From: Parvularcula sp964556115
Lineage (GTDB): Bacteria > Pseudomonadota > Alphaproteobacteria > Caulobacterales > Parvularculaceae
Assembly (NCBI GenBank): GCA_964556115.1
Contig: CAZKVC010000004.1
Coordinates: forward strand, 124,001-188,000
Reading direction: 5' to 3'
DNA length: 64,000 nucleotides
The notes under the pieces are model-generated. The model was not told the origin of the DNA. It saw only the letters and a program-made list of their open reading frames with translations, and did no database searches. The translations under genes were made by a program, and so were the position numbers. Each line of letters starts with the position of its first letter. The stretch's first letter is position 1. Below are positions 1-8,281 of the stretch, one piece after another.

Positions 1-1
1 G

Positions 2-145
2 GCGGAACTGAGCTTCGCTTCCTTCTCCGAACTCGAAGAGGTCAGCCGTGAGCTTTCCGCCCTCGGCATCGTGGCCGAAGAAGGCGGTGACGCGCGGCGT
101 GAAGACGGCGCGCTCGTCACCCGCCTGTTTTTGAGAATCTCATGA
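2..145 (+). CDS. gspL: Type II secretion protein GspL, C-terminal end (partial)
   Basis: An open frame runs in from the window edge and ends in TGA inside an ATGA overlap with the gspM start. About 47 codons are visible, encoding a mixed alpha/beta tail (AELSFASFSELEEV...) that fits the periplasmic ferredoxin-like C-terminal domain of GspL. GspL links the cytoplasmic GspE ATPase to the inner-membrane platform of the type II secretion system and partners GspM. The call rests on this tail plus the translational coupling to gspM and gspN; the rest of the gene lies outside the window. Confidence 0.7.
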   Translation, partial: AELSFASFSELEEVSRELSALGIVAEEGGDARREDGALVTRLFLRIS

Positions 146-597
146 TGGCGAACATGCTTCAGCGCTTCAATCCGCGTGAACGCCTCATGCTTGCCGGGCT
201 AACGGGCTTTCTGGTCCTCCTGGCGATCTGGTTCCTCATCCTCGCGCCGCTCGCCGGGCTCCTTGGCTCGGCGCGGACTGATTACGACCGCGCGGCCCGT
301 ATTGCTGCCGCGGCCGAGAGCCTTGGCCCTGCCGATCCATCGCAGGCGGATGACCGCAACCTCAGGACAGCGATCACCGAAGAGGCCGACCGCCGCAGCA
401 TCACCTATACGCGCATCAACTCATCGGCCAATGGAGGCATCGATATCGACCTCGTCGACGTTCCGCACACCGCTTTCTTCTCCTGGCTGACGGCTTTGGA
501 CGAGGCCGGGATCATCGTCGAAGAAGCCTATGTCACCCCCGGCGAAAGCGATGGCCGCATCGAAGCGCGGGTCAGCCTGCGAGGGGGCGGGCAATGA
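142..597 (+). CDS. gspM: Type II secretion system protein GspM
   Basis: The 151-residue product has a short cytoplasmic N-terminus, one membrane segment at about residues 17-37 (GFLVLLAIWFLILAPL) and a periplasmic domain. This is the usual GspM architecture and length. GspM forms the inner-membrane assembly platform with GspL. The start overlaps the upstream gspL stop (ATGA) and the stop overlaps the gspN start, so the three genes are translationally coupled. The double Met at the start leaves a one-codon ambiguity. Confidence 0.85.
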   Translation: MMANMLQRFNPRERLMLAGLTGFLVLLAIWFLILAPLAGLLGSARTDYDRAARIAAAAESLGPADPSQADDRNLRTAITEEADRRSITYTRINSSANGGIDIDLVDVPHTAFFSWLTALDEAGIIVEEAYVTPGESDGRIEARVSLRGGGQ

Positions 598-1334
598 AGC
601 AGGCGGTCCTTCTCTCCGTTCTCTTCATCGCCGTCTTCGTCGGTCTCACCGTCTCGCGGCTGCCTCTCAGCCTGGTCGTGGAGCGGGTTCCGTTGGGACT
701 CGGCTATGACCGGATCGAAGGAAGCATCTGGAACGGTGACATCTACGGGCTGAAGGTCGAAGGCAAACCTGTCGGCGACGCTGCTGTGGGCCTCAAATTC
801 CTGCCGCTTCTGACCGGTCGCATCAGCACCCATGTCGACATCCTTGGCCCCGGCATCGACGCCGAGGGCGACGTCAGCCTTCGCGGCGACCGCCTCGTGG
901 CGGAGGATGCGACAGCAACGATCCAGCTTGCGCCCTGGGACCTTGGCGACATTTTCGGCCAGCGGCTTCGCGGTGGTGCCGAGGTCGAGCTCGAACGGCT
1001 CGTCATCAGCCCCGAAGGTTGCGAGGAGGCAAGCTTCCGGGTGGCGACCGATGCCCTGCGCTGGAGCATGGGGGTTTACGGGACCGAAGCGCTCGAGCTG
1101 GAAGGCGAGGGCCGGTGCGAGGGACGGGACCTTTTCGTCCCGCTTCGTGGCGGCGGCGAGGAAGGCACGATCGAAGCGACCCTTCGCGTGGAACCCCAAG
1201 GGCGCTATGTCACCCTTGTGACCCTCGTTCCGTCTTCCGACCAGTTCGATCAGTTCCTCGAAAGCGCCGGGTTTCAGCGTCAGGGTGAAGCGTTCCTGAT
1301 TGCCCGCGAAGGCCAGGTGGAGTTGGGTCTATGA
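594..1334 (+). CDS. gspN: Type II secretion system protein GspN
   Basis: The 246-residue protein has an N-terminal membrane anchor (residues 3-20) followed by a beta-rich periplasmic domain containing the family-like stretch LGYDRIEGSIWNGDI (GSxWxG motif). GspN is an accessory inner-membrane component present in only some type II systems. It overlaps gspM by 4 bases, and its own TGA overlaps the next ATG, so the downstream lipoprotein belongs to the same operon. A Cys pair (about residues 142 and 162) lies in the periplasmic domain. Confidence 0.85.
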   Translation: MKQAVLLSVLFIAVFVGLTVSRLPLSLVVERVPLGLGYDRIEGSIWNGDIYGLKVEGKPVGDAAVGLKFLPLLTGRISTHVDILGPGIDAEGDVSLRGDRLVAEDATATIQLAPWDLGDIFGQRLRGGAEVELERLVISPEGCEEASFRVATDALRWSMGVYGTEALELEGEGRCEGRDLFVPLRGGGEEGTIEATLRVEPQGRYVTLVTLVPSSDQFDQFLESAGFQRQGEAFLIAREGQVELGL

Positions 1335-1834
1335 AGAGATTGTCCGCGTACCTTCTTGGCGCGCTCGTCCTTGCTTCCTGCGCGTCCAGACCCGGCAGTG
1401 ACAACGACGCGGTCGCCGGCGCTGCGCCGAAACCGGTCTTTGAACGCAGCGAGGCACCCGACCCAGCACCGCTGGCCGGCATCGGCATCCCTTCGGGAAG
1501 CTGCGGACTTGTATTATGGGCACGCAGCGGCAGCCGCGTGGCGCCGATCTTCCGCTCTATCGGCGCGACGGACGCGGTGATGAAGATCGAGGGGGCGGAA
1601 GTGCCGTTGAGCCTCGTGCAGCAGAGCGGTGAGCTTCGCCTCGGCCTTCGCGCGCAGCAGACCTACCGCTCCGCCGAAGGGGCGGCAGCGGTCGTGACGG
1701 TCCAGAACCGCCTCACCTGGGGTCAACCTTTTCCGGGCGGCATCTATGTAGAGAGGGGCGCCATCACGGTCGAAGGCGAGGACGGTTGGTCGCGCGTCCT
1801 TCCCGTGGCTGGCATTGCAGGATGCAAACGCTGA
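1331..1834 (+). CDS. Lipoprotein of unknown function, last gene of the T2SS operon
   Basis: The 167-residue product begins MKRLSAYLLGALVLASC, a type II signal peptide with lipobox LASC (Cys17). The mature part is small and predicted beta-rich, with two further cysteines near positions 59 and 165 that could form a disulfide. It is coupled to gspN by an ATGA overlap, which suggests a type II secretion accessory role, for example pilotin-like or anchoring. No family was recognised, so the function is inference from position only. Confidence 0.65.
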   Translation: MKRLSAYLLGALVLASCASRPGSDNDAVAGAAPKPVFERSEAPDPAPLAGIGIPSGSCGLVLWARSGSRVAPIFRSIGATDAVMKIEGAEVPLSLVQQSGELRLGLRAQQTYRSAEGAAAVVTVQNRLTWGQPFPGGIYVERGAITVEGEDGWSRVLPVAGIAGCKR

Positions 1835-1876
1835 CAAGACCGTTCATAGTCTGCACGAGTGTTGGGTTGGAGTTTC

Positions 1877-2845
1877 ATGTCGGCGAATCACGGTCATAGC
1901 CATGACGGGCATCATCATGATGCAGCATGCGGGCATGATCACGACCATGGTGATGCCGGCGCGCGCCGCCTGGCGATCGCGCTTTGCATCATTGCCGCCT
2001 TCGCGGTGGCGGAGGTCGCCGGCGGCCTGATGTCGGGCTCGCTCGCGCTTCTGGCCGATGCCGGGCATATGATCACCGACGCTGCGGCACTCGCCCTCGC
2101 GCTTTCGGCGCAGTGGCTTTCCAAGCGTCCTTCGACCGACCGTTTCCCTTTCGGTCTCAAGCGCGCGCAGGTGCTGGCCGCCTTCATCAACGGGCTCGGC
2201 CTTCTGGCCATTGTCGGCATCCTGGTCGTCGAGGCGATCGAAAGACTGGGTTCGCCGCAGGTGATTGACGCGCCCCTCATGCTGGGGGTGGCCGTCCTGG
2301 GCCTGTTCGCAAATTTTGCGGCATTCGGCGTGCTGCATGGCGGCAGCCAGGACAATGTGAATATCCGCGGAGCGCTGCTTCACGTGGCCGCCGACATCTT
2401 CGGATCGGTGGCGGCCATTCTATCGGCTCTTGTCATTATGGCCACCGGGTTCTTCGCCATCGACGCCATCCTGACGGTGGTCGTGTGCCTCCTGATCCTG
2501 AAATCGACCCTGCCCCTCCTCCGGGAGACCGGAGCGATCCTGCTTCAGGCCGCTCCTGCGGCGCTGTCCCAGGAGGAAGTCCGCGATGCATTGACGGAGA
2601 GCGGCACCGTTCTCGACGTGCACCATATGCGCGCATGGCAGCTGACGCCGGGCGAAGTCATGCTGGCGCTCCACGCCGTCGTGCCCCGCAATGCCGATCA
2701 GGGCGCGGTTCTCAGGCGTATCAAGGACACACTGCGCGAGCGCTTCGGCATCGAGCAGTCCACCGTGCAGATCGAGACCACCGACGTGGTGAGCATCGAT
2801 CCGACCTGGCGCGGCTGCCCGGACCGTTCCGGCGCAGCCGAGTAG
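1877..2845 (+). CDS. Cation diffusion facilitator (zinc/cobalt exporter, CzcD/ZitB-like)
   Basis: A His/Asp-rich N-terminus (HGHSHDGHHH) precedes six membrane segments and a cytoplasmic C-terminal domain. Both paired HxxxD metal sites of the CDF family are present: HMITD in TM2 and HVAAD in TM5. The protein exports divalent metals such as Zn2+ in exchange for protons. I chose ATG 1877 rather than the upstream ATG 1859 because GGAG lies about 6 bases ahead of it. The product is 322 residues, a normal length. Confidence 0.9.
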   Translation: MSANHGHSHDGHHHDAACGHDHDHGDAGARRLAIALCIIAAFAVAEVAGGLMSGSLALLADAGHMITDAAALALALSAQWLSKRPSTDRFPFGLKRAQVLAAFINGLGLLAIVGILVVEAIERLGSPQVIDAPLMLGVAVLGLFANFAAFGVLHGGSQDNVNIRGALLHVAADIFGSVAAILSALVIMATGFFAIDAILTVVVCLLILKSTLPLLRETGAILLQAAPAALSQEEVRDALTESGTVLDVHHMRAWQLTPGEVMLALHAVVPRNADQGAVLRRIKDTLRERFGIEQSTVQIETTDVVSIDPTWRGCPDRSGAAE

Positions 2846-2848
2846 CCC

Positions 2849-3424
2849 TCAGACCCTTTCGAGCTTGCGCTTCAGGGCCCTCTTCGCGGCAGGAATGACA
2901 TCTTCCGCACGGTCCACGACGATCAGCGCCTCGCGCATGCCGGGATAGGCAAAGCCTCCGTCGCAGACATGGTCGACCAGCTCGACGAACGGGTCCCAGT
3001 AGCCGCCGATATTGCAAAGAACGATCGGCTTCTTGTGAATGGCAAGGCTCGCCCATGACAGCACCTCGACCATTTCCTCGAGGGTGCCGATCCCGCCGGG
3101 CAGGATGCAGAAAGCGTCCGACTCGTCGAACATCATGATCTTGCGCTCATGCATGGTCTCGACTTCTCGGCTCTCGATGTTTTCGAGGAGCCCTTCCTGC
3201 GCCTGCAGGAAGGTCGGAATGATGCCGAGCACCGAGGCGCCGTTGTCCCTCGCGGTTGCCGCCGTCTCCTTCATGAGGCCCTGGGCGCCGCCGCCGAAGA
3301 CGAGCTTGATGTCCGCCTCTGCGACCAGTTTGCCGAAGGTGCGCGCCGCCTCGGCATGGCGGGGATCGGTGCCTGTGCGGCTGCCGCAGTAAACGCAGAT
3401 CGAGCGCAGGGAATGGTCGGTCAT
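2849..3424 (-). CDS. LOG-family protein (cytokinin riboside monophosphate phosphoribohydrolase-like)
   Basis: The 191-residue Rossmann-like protein carries the signature PGGIGTLEE (PGGxGTxxE) and an upstream VFGGGAQGLM nucleotide-binding loop. Family members hydrolyse nucleoside 5'-monophosphates to the free base and ribose 5-phosphate; many bacterial members are annotated as putative lysine decarboxylases, which is a misnomer. ATG 3424 is chosen over the 18-codon upstream extension because the family begins close to SICVYCGS. It is convergent with the CDF gene, 3 bases apart. Confidence 0.88.
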   Translation of the reverse strand: MTDHSLRSICVYCGSRTGTDPRHAEAARTFGKLVAEADIKLVFGGGAQGLMKETAATARDNGASVLGIIPTFLQAQEGLLENIESREVETMHERKIMMFDESDAFCILPGGIGTLEEMVEVLSWASLAIHKKPIVLCNIGGYWDPFVELVDHVCDGGFAYPGMREALIVVDRAEDVIPAAKRALKRKLERV

Positions 3425-3546
3425 GAAGGCTCCTTTTCGAACGGAGATGGCAAATGGGGAGCCCGCGCGAAAGCGCAAGCCGCTTGCCGATCACTGGCTT
3501 AGATAGCAGAACAAAGCTTCAAGAGGTTTACGGCGGGGACTCACCG

Positions 3547-4482
3547 ATGCGTGTTTTGGCTTTGGCGGCAGTGATCATCGCGATTGCGGCCGCCGTATGG
3601 TGGGCAATGTCGAACCGCGGGGCGGAAGAGCCCGAGCCCGTTCCCGCCGAACAAACCACGGCGCCCGACGCCGAACCCGGGGTCGCACCCCCGACATTCG
3701 ACATTGTCAGGGTGGACCGCTCAGGCCGCCTCCAGATGGCCGGTCGGGGCAATGCGGGCGACCGGGTCGAGCTGATCGCCAACGGCACCGTCATCACCAC
3801 CGAGGAGATCGGGCCTGACGGGCAGTTCGCCATGTTCACCGACACACCGCTCGATGCGGGCCCGGTGGAGCTGACGCTGCGGCAGATCTCACCGGATGGG
3901 AACGAGATCATCGGCGAGGAAACGGTGATCGTTTATGTGCCTGAAGACGAAGACCAGGGCCCGATCGTGCTGCGGACCACCCCGGGGGGGACCACCGAAG
4001 TCCTGCAGCGCGCCGCGCCGCGGGATCTGAGCCTCGGTCCGCTTTCCATCGACACGATCGACTACGACGCCGAAGGCAATGTCATCTTCACCGGGCGGGC
4101 GGAGCCGGGCTCTGTCGTGCAGGTTTTCGCCAGCGGGCAACCCCTGGCCGAAACCCAGACCGATCAGCGGGGCGTCTGGTCGGTTTCAGGCAGCCTGGCG
4201 CCGGGGCGCTACACGCTCCAGATCGTCCAACTCGACGAAAACGGCCGCTCGAAATATGCGATCGAGGTTCCCTTCGAGCAGGCTTCGCAGAACGATATCG
4301 TCTTCAGTGACGGCAATGTGGTGGTCCAGCCGGGCAACAATCTGTGGATGATTGCGCGCCGCGCCTATGGCGAGGGCGAGCAGTATACCGTGATCTACGA
4401 GGCCAACGCCGGGCAGATCCGCAACCCCGACCTCATCTTCCCCGGCCAGACCCTGCGGGTACCGGAGGGGCAGGAGCCTTAA
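3547..4482 (+). CDS. LysM-domain cell-envelope protein
   Basis: The 311-residue protein has an N-terminal membrane anchor or signal (residues 3-19), an acidic Pro/Glu-rich linker, two Ig-like beta repeats (AGRGNAGDRVELIANG and FTGRAEPGSVVQVFASG share the same pattern) and a C-terminal LysM module at about residues 257-307 (NLWMIARRAYG ... NPDLIFPGQTLRVP). LysM binds peptidoglycan GlcNAc. The repeat-plus-LysM layout is common in alphaproteobacterial envelope proteins of unknown exact role. The start is set at the anchor; the upstream 31 codons in frame are non-coding in character. Confidence 0.82.
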   Translation: MRVLALAAVIIAIAAAVWWAMSNRGAEEPEPVPAEQTTAPDAEPGVAPPTFDIVRVDRSGRLQMAGRGNAGDRVELIANGTVITTEEIGPDGQFAMFTDTPLDAGPVELTLRQISPDGNEIIGEETVIVYVPEDEDQGPIVLRTTPGGTTEVLQRAAPRDLSLGPLSIDTIDYDAEGNVIFTGRAEPGSVVQVFASGQPLAETQTDQRGVWSVSGSLAPGRYTLQIVQLDENGRSKYAIEVPFEQASQNDIVFSDGNVVVQPGNNLWMIARRAYGEGEQYTVIYEANAGQIRNPDLIFPGQTLRVPEGQEP

Positions 4483-4685
4483 GTTTCCGAAACCGGCCGG
4501 TTCATCCAGAGCATGAGGGGCTTGAGCGGGAAGGCCCACAGGGTCCCCGCCAGGATGAAAAAAACGAGCTCGATCAGTTTGTTTTCAGGCAGATTGTCCC
4601 ACACGAACAGGGCTGCGCCCATGTAGAGAACCAGGAACGGCACGAAGCCCAGGGCGAAAATCAGCTTCTTCTGACGAGGGTGCAT
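4479..4685 (-). CDS. DUF2842 small membrane protein
   Basis: The 68-residue product has two membrane helices (about residues 8-28 and 38-58) joined by a short polar loop, and the ending WAFPLKPLMLWM typical of the DUF2842 family of alphaproteobacteria. Its function is unknown. It overlaps the LysM gene tail by 4 bases in convergent orientation and is divergent from ctaA, with which it shares a 62-base intergenic region. Confidence 0.8.
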   Translation of the reverse strand: MHPRQKKLIFALGFVPFLVLYMGAALFVWDNLPENKLIELVFFILAGTLWAFPLKPLMLWMNRPVSET

Positions 4686-4747
4686 CGATGCTCCGCGGCG
4701 GCTTGCCTCTTGGGATTTCTCACGCCTTCCGCATATAGGGCAAAGCT

Positions 4748-5809
4748 ATGCTTCCCAAGACCCCCATGCGTCCCGTTGCCCTGTGGTTGTTCTCCGTCTG
4801 CGCGCTGATCGCCCTCATGGTTGTGGTCGGCGGTGCGACAAGACTGACCGATTCAGGCCTTTCCATCACCGAGTGGGATCTCGTCATGGGAACCCTGCCG
4901 CCGCTGTCGCGAGCGGATTGGCAGGAGGCCTTCGCCCTTTACCAGCAGATTCCTGAGTACCAGCAGGTCAATGCCGGAATGGCCCTTTCCGAGTTCAAGA
5001 CGATCTACTGGTGGGAATGGGGTCACCGGAACCTCGGCCGCTTCATCGGCCTTGCTTTCCTTTTGCCGCTGATCGTCTTCTGGCTGCGCGGCAAGGTCCG
5101 CGGGGCACTGCGCTACCGGCTGGTCGGTCTGTTCCTTCTCATCTGCCTTCAAGGCGCGATCGGGTGGTTCATGGTCAGCTCCGGCCTTTCGGAGCGGGTG
5201 GACGTCAGCCAGTACCGGCTCGCTCTTCACCTCTCGACCGCGCTGGTCCTCTTTGGCCTCATGCTTTGGCAGGCTCTCGCGCTTGCCGTTCCGCGAGGTT
5301 TCGCAGGCAATGACCGGGCGCTGGGCAGAGGCGCTACCGCACTTCTCGGCCTCGCATCCGTTCAGATCGTGCTCGGCGCTTTCGTCGCGGGGCTCAGGGC
5401 AGGGTCGAGTTACAACACCTGGCCGCTGATGGACGGGCGCATCGTTCCGGCAGGCTATTTCTCCGCCGACCCGGCCTTCCTTGATCTCTTCGAACGTATC
5501 GAAGCGGTGCAGTTCAACCACCGCGTAATGGCCTATGTCGTGGCTGCAGCCGCCGTCGTCTTCGCCGTTGCGGCCTTGCGCAAGGGGCACAAGGCAATCG
5601 GTCTCGCCGTTGCAGGATCGGTGGGCCTTCAGGTCGCCCTTGGCATCTGGGCGCTTCTCGCGGCTGTGCCCTTATGGCTTGGGCTTGCGCACCAGGCTGG
5701 CGCGCTCGTCATCCTGACGGTGCTGGTGACCGCGATCTACGGCCTCACCGTCCCGGCGGTTCGGGAAGCGCGCGATCCTCAAAGCCCGGGCGCTCTTTCT
5801 CCAGCATGA
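4748..5809 (+). CDS. ctaA: Haem A synthase (CtaA/COX15)
   Basis: The 353-residue polytopic protein of about eight helices has the haem-ligand region WWEWGHRNLGR and the second conserved His in FNHRVMAY. It oxidises haem O to haem A, the cofactor of both oxidases encoded in this window (subunit genes at 12.2-15.4 kb and 32.9-35.8 kb); haem O comes from CtaB at 35.9 kb. Start codons at 4748 (MLPK) and 4766 (MRPV) are both possible. The 3' end overlaps the convergent lipoprotein gene by 65 bases. Confidence 0.93.
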   Translation: MLPKTPMRPVALWLFSVCALIALMVVVGGATRLTDSGLSITEWDLVMGTLPPLSRADWQEAFALYQQIPEYQQVNAGMALSEFKTIYWWEWGHRNLGRFIGLAFLLPLIVFWLRGKVRGALRYRLVGLFLLICLQGAIGWFMVSSGLSERVDVSQYRLALHLSTALVLFGLMLWQALALAVPRGFAGNDRALGRGATALLGLASVQIVLGAFVAGLRAGSSYNTWPLMDGRIVPAGYFSADPAFLDLFERIEAVQFNHRVMAYVVAAAAVVFAVAALRKGHKAIGLAVAGSVGLQVALGIWALLAAVPLWLGLAHQAGALVILTVLVTAIYGLTVPAVREARDPQSPGALSPA

Positions 5810-6818
5810 TCTCGCTGGCCTGATCACCGAAATCGAACAGGCTATCCTCTTCCGCCAGCGCGGCTGTCCAGCCTTCCAGGCGGCGGGGCGCGCCGAGCTG
5901 GTCCGCGACGGCGCTCCAGGGGAAGAGGTGCAGGCCCCGGCGCTCGTCGAGGACGATGACCGCGCCATCACGCAGCACGCCGCCGAAATTGCCGCGCGCG
6001 ACCTGCACCTGCTGCGGACGTAGGGGTTCGCCCCGATCATCGGTCAGCTCGATGGTCTGGCCGTCGCTCCTGAGGCCCTCAGGGCTCGCGGTCAGGGTGT
6101 AGATCTCGCCGCCGCTCTCCAACGCCAGAACCGCGCCGTCGCCCTTGGCACCGCCGCTCGAACCCCAGGTTCCGCTGCCCCGAAGGATGGTGCGCCCACC
6201 TACGACCGTGCACCCGGTGACCCCGCCGATATCCTCGCTGGCCAGGTCCTCGACCGTCAGCGCGCCTTCGTCTTCGGTCAGCTCGAAACTCCTGATGCCG
6301 CCGGCCTCTGTGACGAGCGAGAAGCTGAACATGCCATCATCGCCCGCAGGCCCGGCGCAGAGATCGGCGACCGCATCAGGCAAGACGTCCTCCCCGACAA
6401 GCCTGTCGCCCCCTTGCGCCGGATAGATTTCGAGATACCCGTCCCGGGATACCGAGAGCAGGAGGCCTCCGCCAATCACTGGCATGGTTGCGATCTGGAA
6501 CGGTGTTCTTTCGGTCTCGATGACGAACGGGCTCTGGCCATCGGCCTGAACGGCTGCGATCCCCGTATCACCATTGGCCGCGTAGACGAGGCTCTGAAAT
6601 CCGAAGGGCGCCACTTCCAAGGCCGCAAGGTCGGTCACCCGGCTTTCGAACTCTCCCAATGTGATTGCCACGCGGACCGGTCGGGACGCAGGCTCCGTTG
6701 CTTCGGTCCGGGTTTGCGTCGCGAAGGTGGCGGCAGGGGTATCGGCGACCACCATTTCCTCTTCGCTCGAGCAGGCGGCGAGGCAGGTCAGTCCGATCAG
6801 CAGGGTGAGGCGTTTCAA
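5745..6818 (-). CDS. Putative beta-propeller lipoprotein
   Basis: The 357-residue product starts LKRLTLLIGLTCLAACSSEEE, a lipoprotein signal with lipobox LAAC. The mature region is a run of short beta-strand repeats with Gly/Asp turns (YAANGDTGIAAV, SVSRDGYLEIYP, ARGNFGGVLRDGAVIVLD), consistent with a beta-propeller and loosely reminiscent of phytase-like propellers, although I see no proven catalytic signature. TTG 6818 is chosen because AGGAG sits 6 bases upstream and the signal peptide starts exactly there; the longer open frame to 7334 is read-through. The C-terminus overlaps ctaA by 65 bases. Confidence 0.68.
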   Translation of the reverse strand: MKRLTLLIGLTCLAACSSEEEMVVADTPAATFATQTRTEATEPASRPVRVAITLGEFESRVTDLAALEVAPFGFQSLVYAANGDTGIAAVQADGQSPFVIETERTPFQIATMPVIGGGLLLSVSRDGYLEIYPAQGGDRLVGEDVLPDAVADLCAGPAGDDGMFSFSLVTEAGGIRSFELTEDEGALTVEDLASEDIGGVTGCTVVGGRTILRGSGTWGSSGGAKGDGAVLALESGGEIYTLTASPEGLRSDGQTIELTDDRGEPLRPQQVQVARGNFGGVLRDGAVIVLDERRGLHLFPWSAVADQLGAPRRLEGWTAALAEEDSLFDFGDQASEIMLEKERPGFEDRALPEPPGR

Positions 6819-6938
6819 CGGAGGCTCCTTTGCGCTGGGCGCCGCATCAAACCGCAAGTGGTCCGTCTTGGCTATGGTCCCAGCTCTTTCCGTGGCATCA
6901 GGCGCTTTTTGCAAGGCCGAGACGAAAGGAAGGCCGAT

Positions 6939-7601
6939 GTGCCGACGTCCGAGCCCATGATCCTCTCCCGGCCGGGGGATGGCCGCACGATCGGCGTGAT
7001 CGCGGCGGAGGAAGGGTATCTCATCCTCGACAAGCCAGCGGGCCTTCTCAGCGTACCCGGCCGGACCGAGCCGGACTGCCTGGAAGCGCGGGTGCGTGAG
7101 CGCTTTCCCGAAGCGCTCACCGTCCACCGGCTCGACATGGCGACCTCGGGCATCTGCGTGATGGCCCGCAGCCCTGCTACCCAGGTCCATCTTCAGCAGC
7201 AGTTCGAGCGCAGGCGGACGAGCAAAACCTATGAAGCCATAGTCTGGGGCGCGGTCGAAGGCGAGGAGGGCGCTATCGACATTCCGATCCGCCGGGACTG
7301 GGACAGTCGCCCCCTGCAGGTCATCGACCATCAACTTGGCAAGGAGGCGATCACCCGCTGGCGGGTGGTGGCGCGCTCACCCGGGCGGACCCGTTTGGAG
7401 CTGAGGCCGGAGACGGGCCGGTCCCATCAGCTCCGCCTCCACATGAAGGCGATCGGCCACCCGATCCTCGGTGACGAATGGTATGCCCATGACGAAGCGC
7501 GCGCGCAGAGCGACCGCCTGCTCCTTCATGCCGTCGCCCTCGGCTTCGAGGCGCCGGGTTGCGGCACGCGGGTCGGCTACCGCTCTGACGCCCCGTTCTG
7601 A
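6939..7601 (+). CDS. RluA-family pseudouridine synthase
   Basis: The 220-residue enzyme has the catalytic motif VHRLDMATSG with nucleophile Asp66, an upstream LDKPAGLLSVPG strand and the RPETGRSHQLRLHM motif typical of RluA/RluC/RluD proteins. It isomerises uridine to pseudouridine in rRNA or tRNA; the short form without an S4 domain and the LSVPGR context resemble RluA. GTG 6939 is preferred because AGGAAGG lies 5 bases upstream; ATG 6957 is the alternative. It is divergent from the propeller-like lipoprotein gene. Confidence 0.88.
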   Translation: MPTSEPMILSRPGDGRTIGVIAAEEGYLILDKPAGLLSVPGRTEPDCLEARVRERFPEALTVHRLDMATSGICVMARSPATQVHLQQQFERRRTSKTYEAIVWGAVEGEEGAIDIPIRRDWDSRPLQVIDHQLGKEAITRWRVVARSPGRTRLELRPETGRSHQLRLHMKAIGHPILGDEWYAHDEARAQSDRLLLHAVALGFEAPGCGTRVGYRSDAPF

Positions 7602-7723
7602 ACGGCTGGTCGTCATCGGGGGAACAAACCGAAAAGCCGAGCTTCACCAACCGCTTGCCTCTATACGGTAGCATAATACCACACATCTAAGCGGTTGCTT
7701 GCGCTTTCCTTTTGAAAGAGTTC

Positions 7724-7752
7724 TTGACAGTTTGCGCGCCTTGCCGCATCCG
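7724..7752 (+). promoter_or_regulatory. Candidate promoter for rplM-rpsI
   Basis: A perfect TTGACA -35 hexamer at 7724-7729 is followed after 17 bases by CATCCG, a poor -10 typical of GC-rich alphaproteobacterial ribosomal promoters. It lies about 33 bases ahead of the rplM start region in a 183-base gap with no gene. The call rests on motif and position only. Confidence 0.4.
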
Positions 7753-7784
7753 CGCGCTTCGCATTCAGTCACAAGGGGAAAGCG

Positions 7785-8267
7785 ATGCAGACCGACGCCT
7801 CGCGCACCTACAACACCAAGCCCGCCGAGGTCGAAAAGAAGTGGATTCTGATCGACGCCGAGAACCTCGTTGTCGGCCGGCTCGCTTCCTTCATCGCCAT
7901 GCGCCTTCGCGGCAAGCACCTGCCGACCTTCACGCCGCACGTCGACGATGGTGACAATGTCATCGTCATCAACGCGGAGAAGGTGGCTTTCACGGGCCGC
8001 AAGCGTACGCAGCAGACCTATTACTGGCACACCGGCTATCCGGGCGGCATCAAGTCGCGCACGGCCGACAAGATCCTCGACGGGCGCTTCCCGGAGCGGG
8101 TTCTCGAGAAAGCCGTGCAGCGCATGCTTCCCAAGGAAAGTCCGCTGGCCCGCCAGCAGTTCAAGAACCTGCACGTCTATGCCGGTCCCGATCACCCGCA
8201 TGAGGCGCAGAAACCCGAGACGATCGACGTCGCTGCGCTGAACAGCAAGAACACGCCCCGCGGCTGA
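7785..8267 (+). CDS. rplM: 50S ribosomal protein L13
   Basis: The 160-residue protein contains the L13 core (KKWILIDAENLVVGRLAS ... TGRKRTQQTYYWHTGYPGG ... RMLPK). L13 is an early-assembly 23S rRNA-binding protein. It has the slightly extended N-terminus (MQTDASRTYNTK) seen in alphaproteobacteria. It sits 14 bases ahead of rpsI, forming the conserved L13-S9 operon, with AAGGGG upstream of the ATG. Confidence 0.97.
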   Translation: MQTDASRTYNTKPAEVEKKWILIDAENLVVGRLASFIAMRLRGKHLPTFTPHVDDGDNVIVINAEKVAFTGRKRTQQTYYWHTGYPGGIKSRTADKILDGRFPERVLEKAVQRMLPKESPLARQQFKNLHVYAGPDHPHEAQKPETIDVAALNSKNTPRG

Positions 8268-8281
8268 GGAGTATCCTAGAG

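Noticed and set aside
6414..6938. Reading the RluA gene from 6414
   Set aside because: The first 175 codons are antisense to the lipoprotein gene. The family starts near the LDKPAG block and a good ribosome site precedes GTG 6939.
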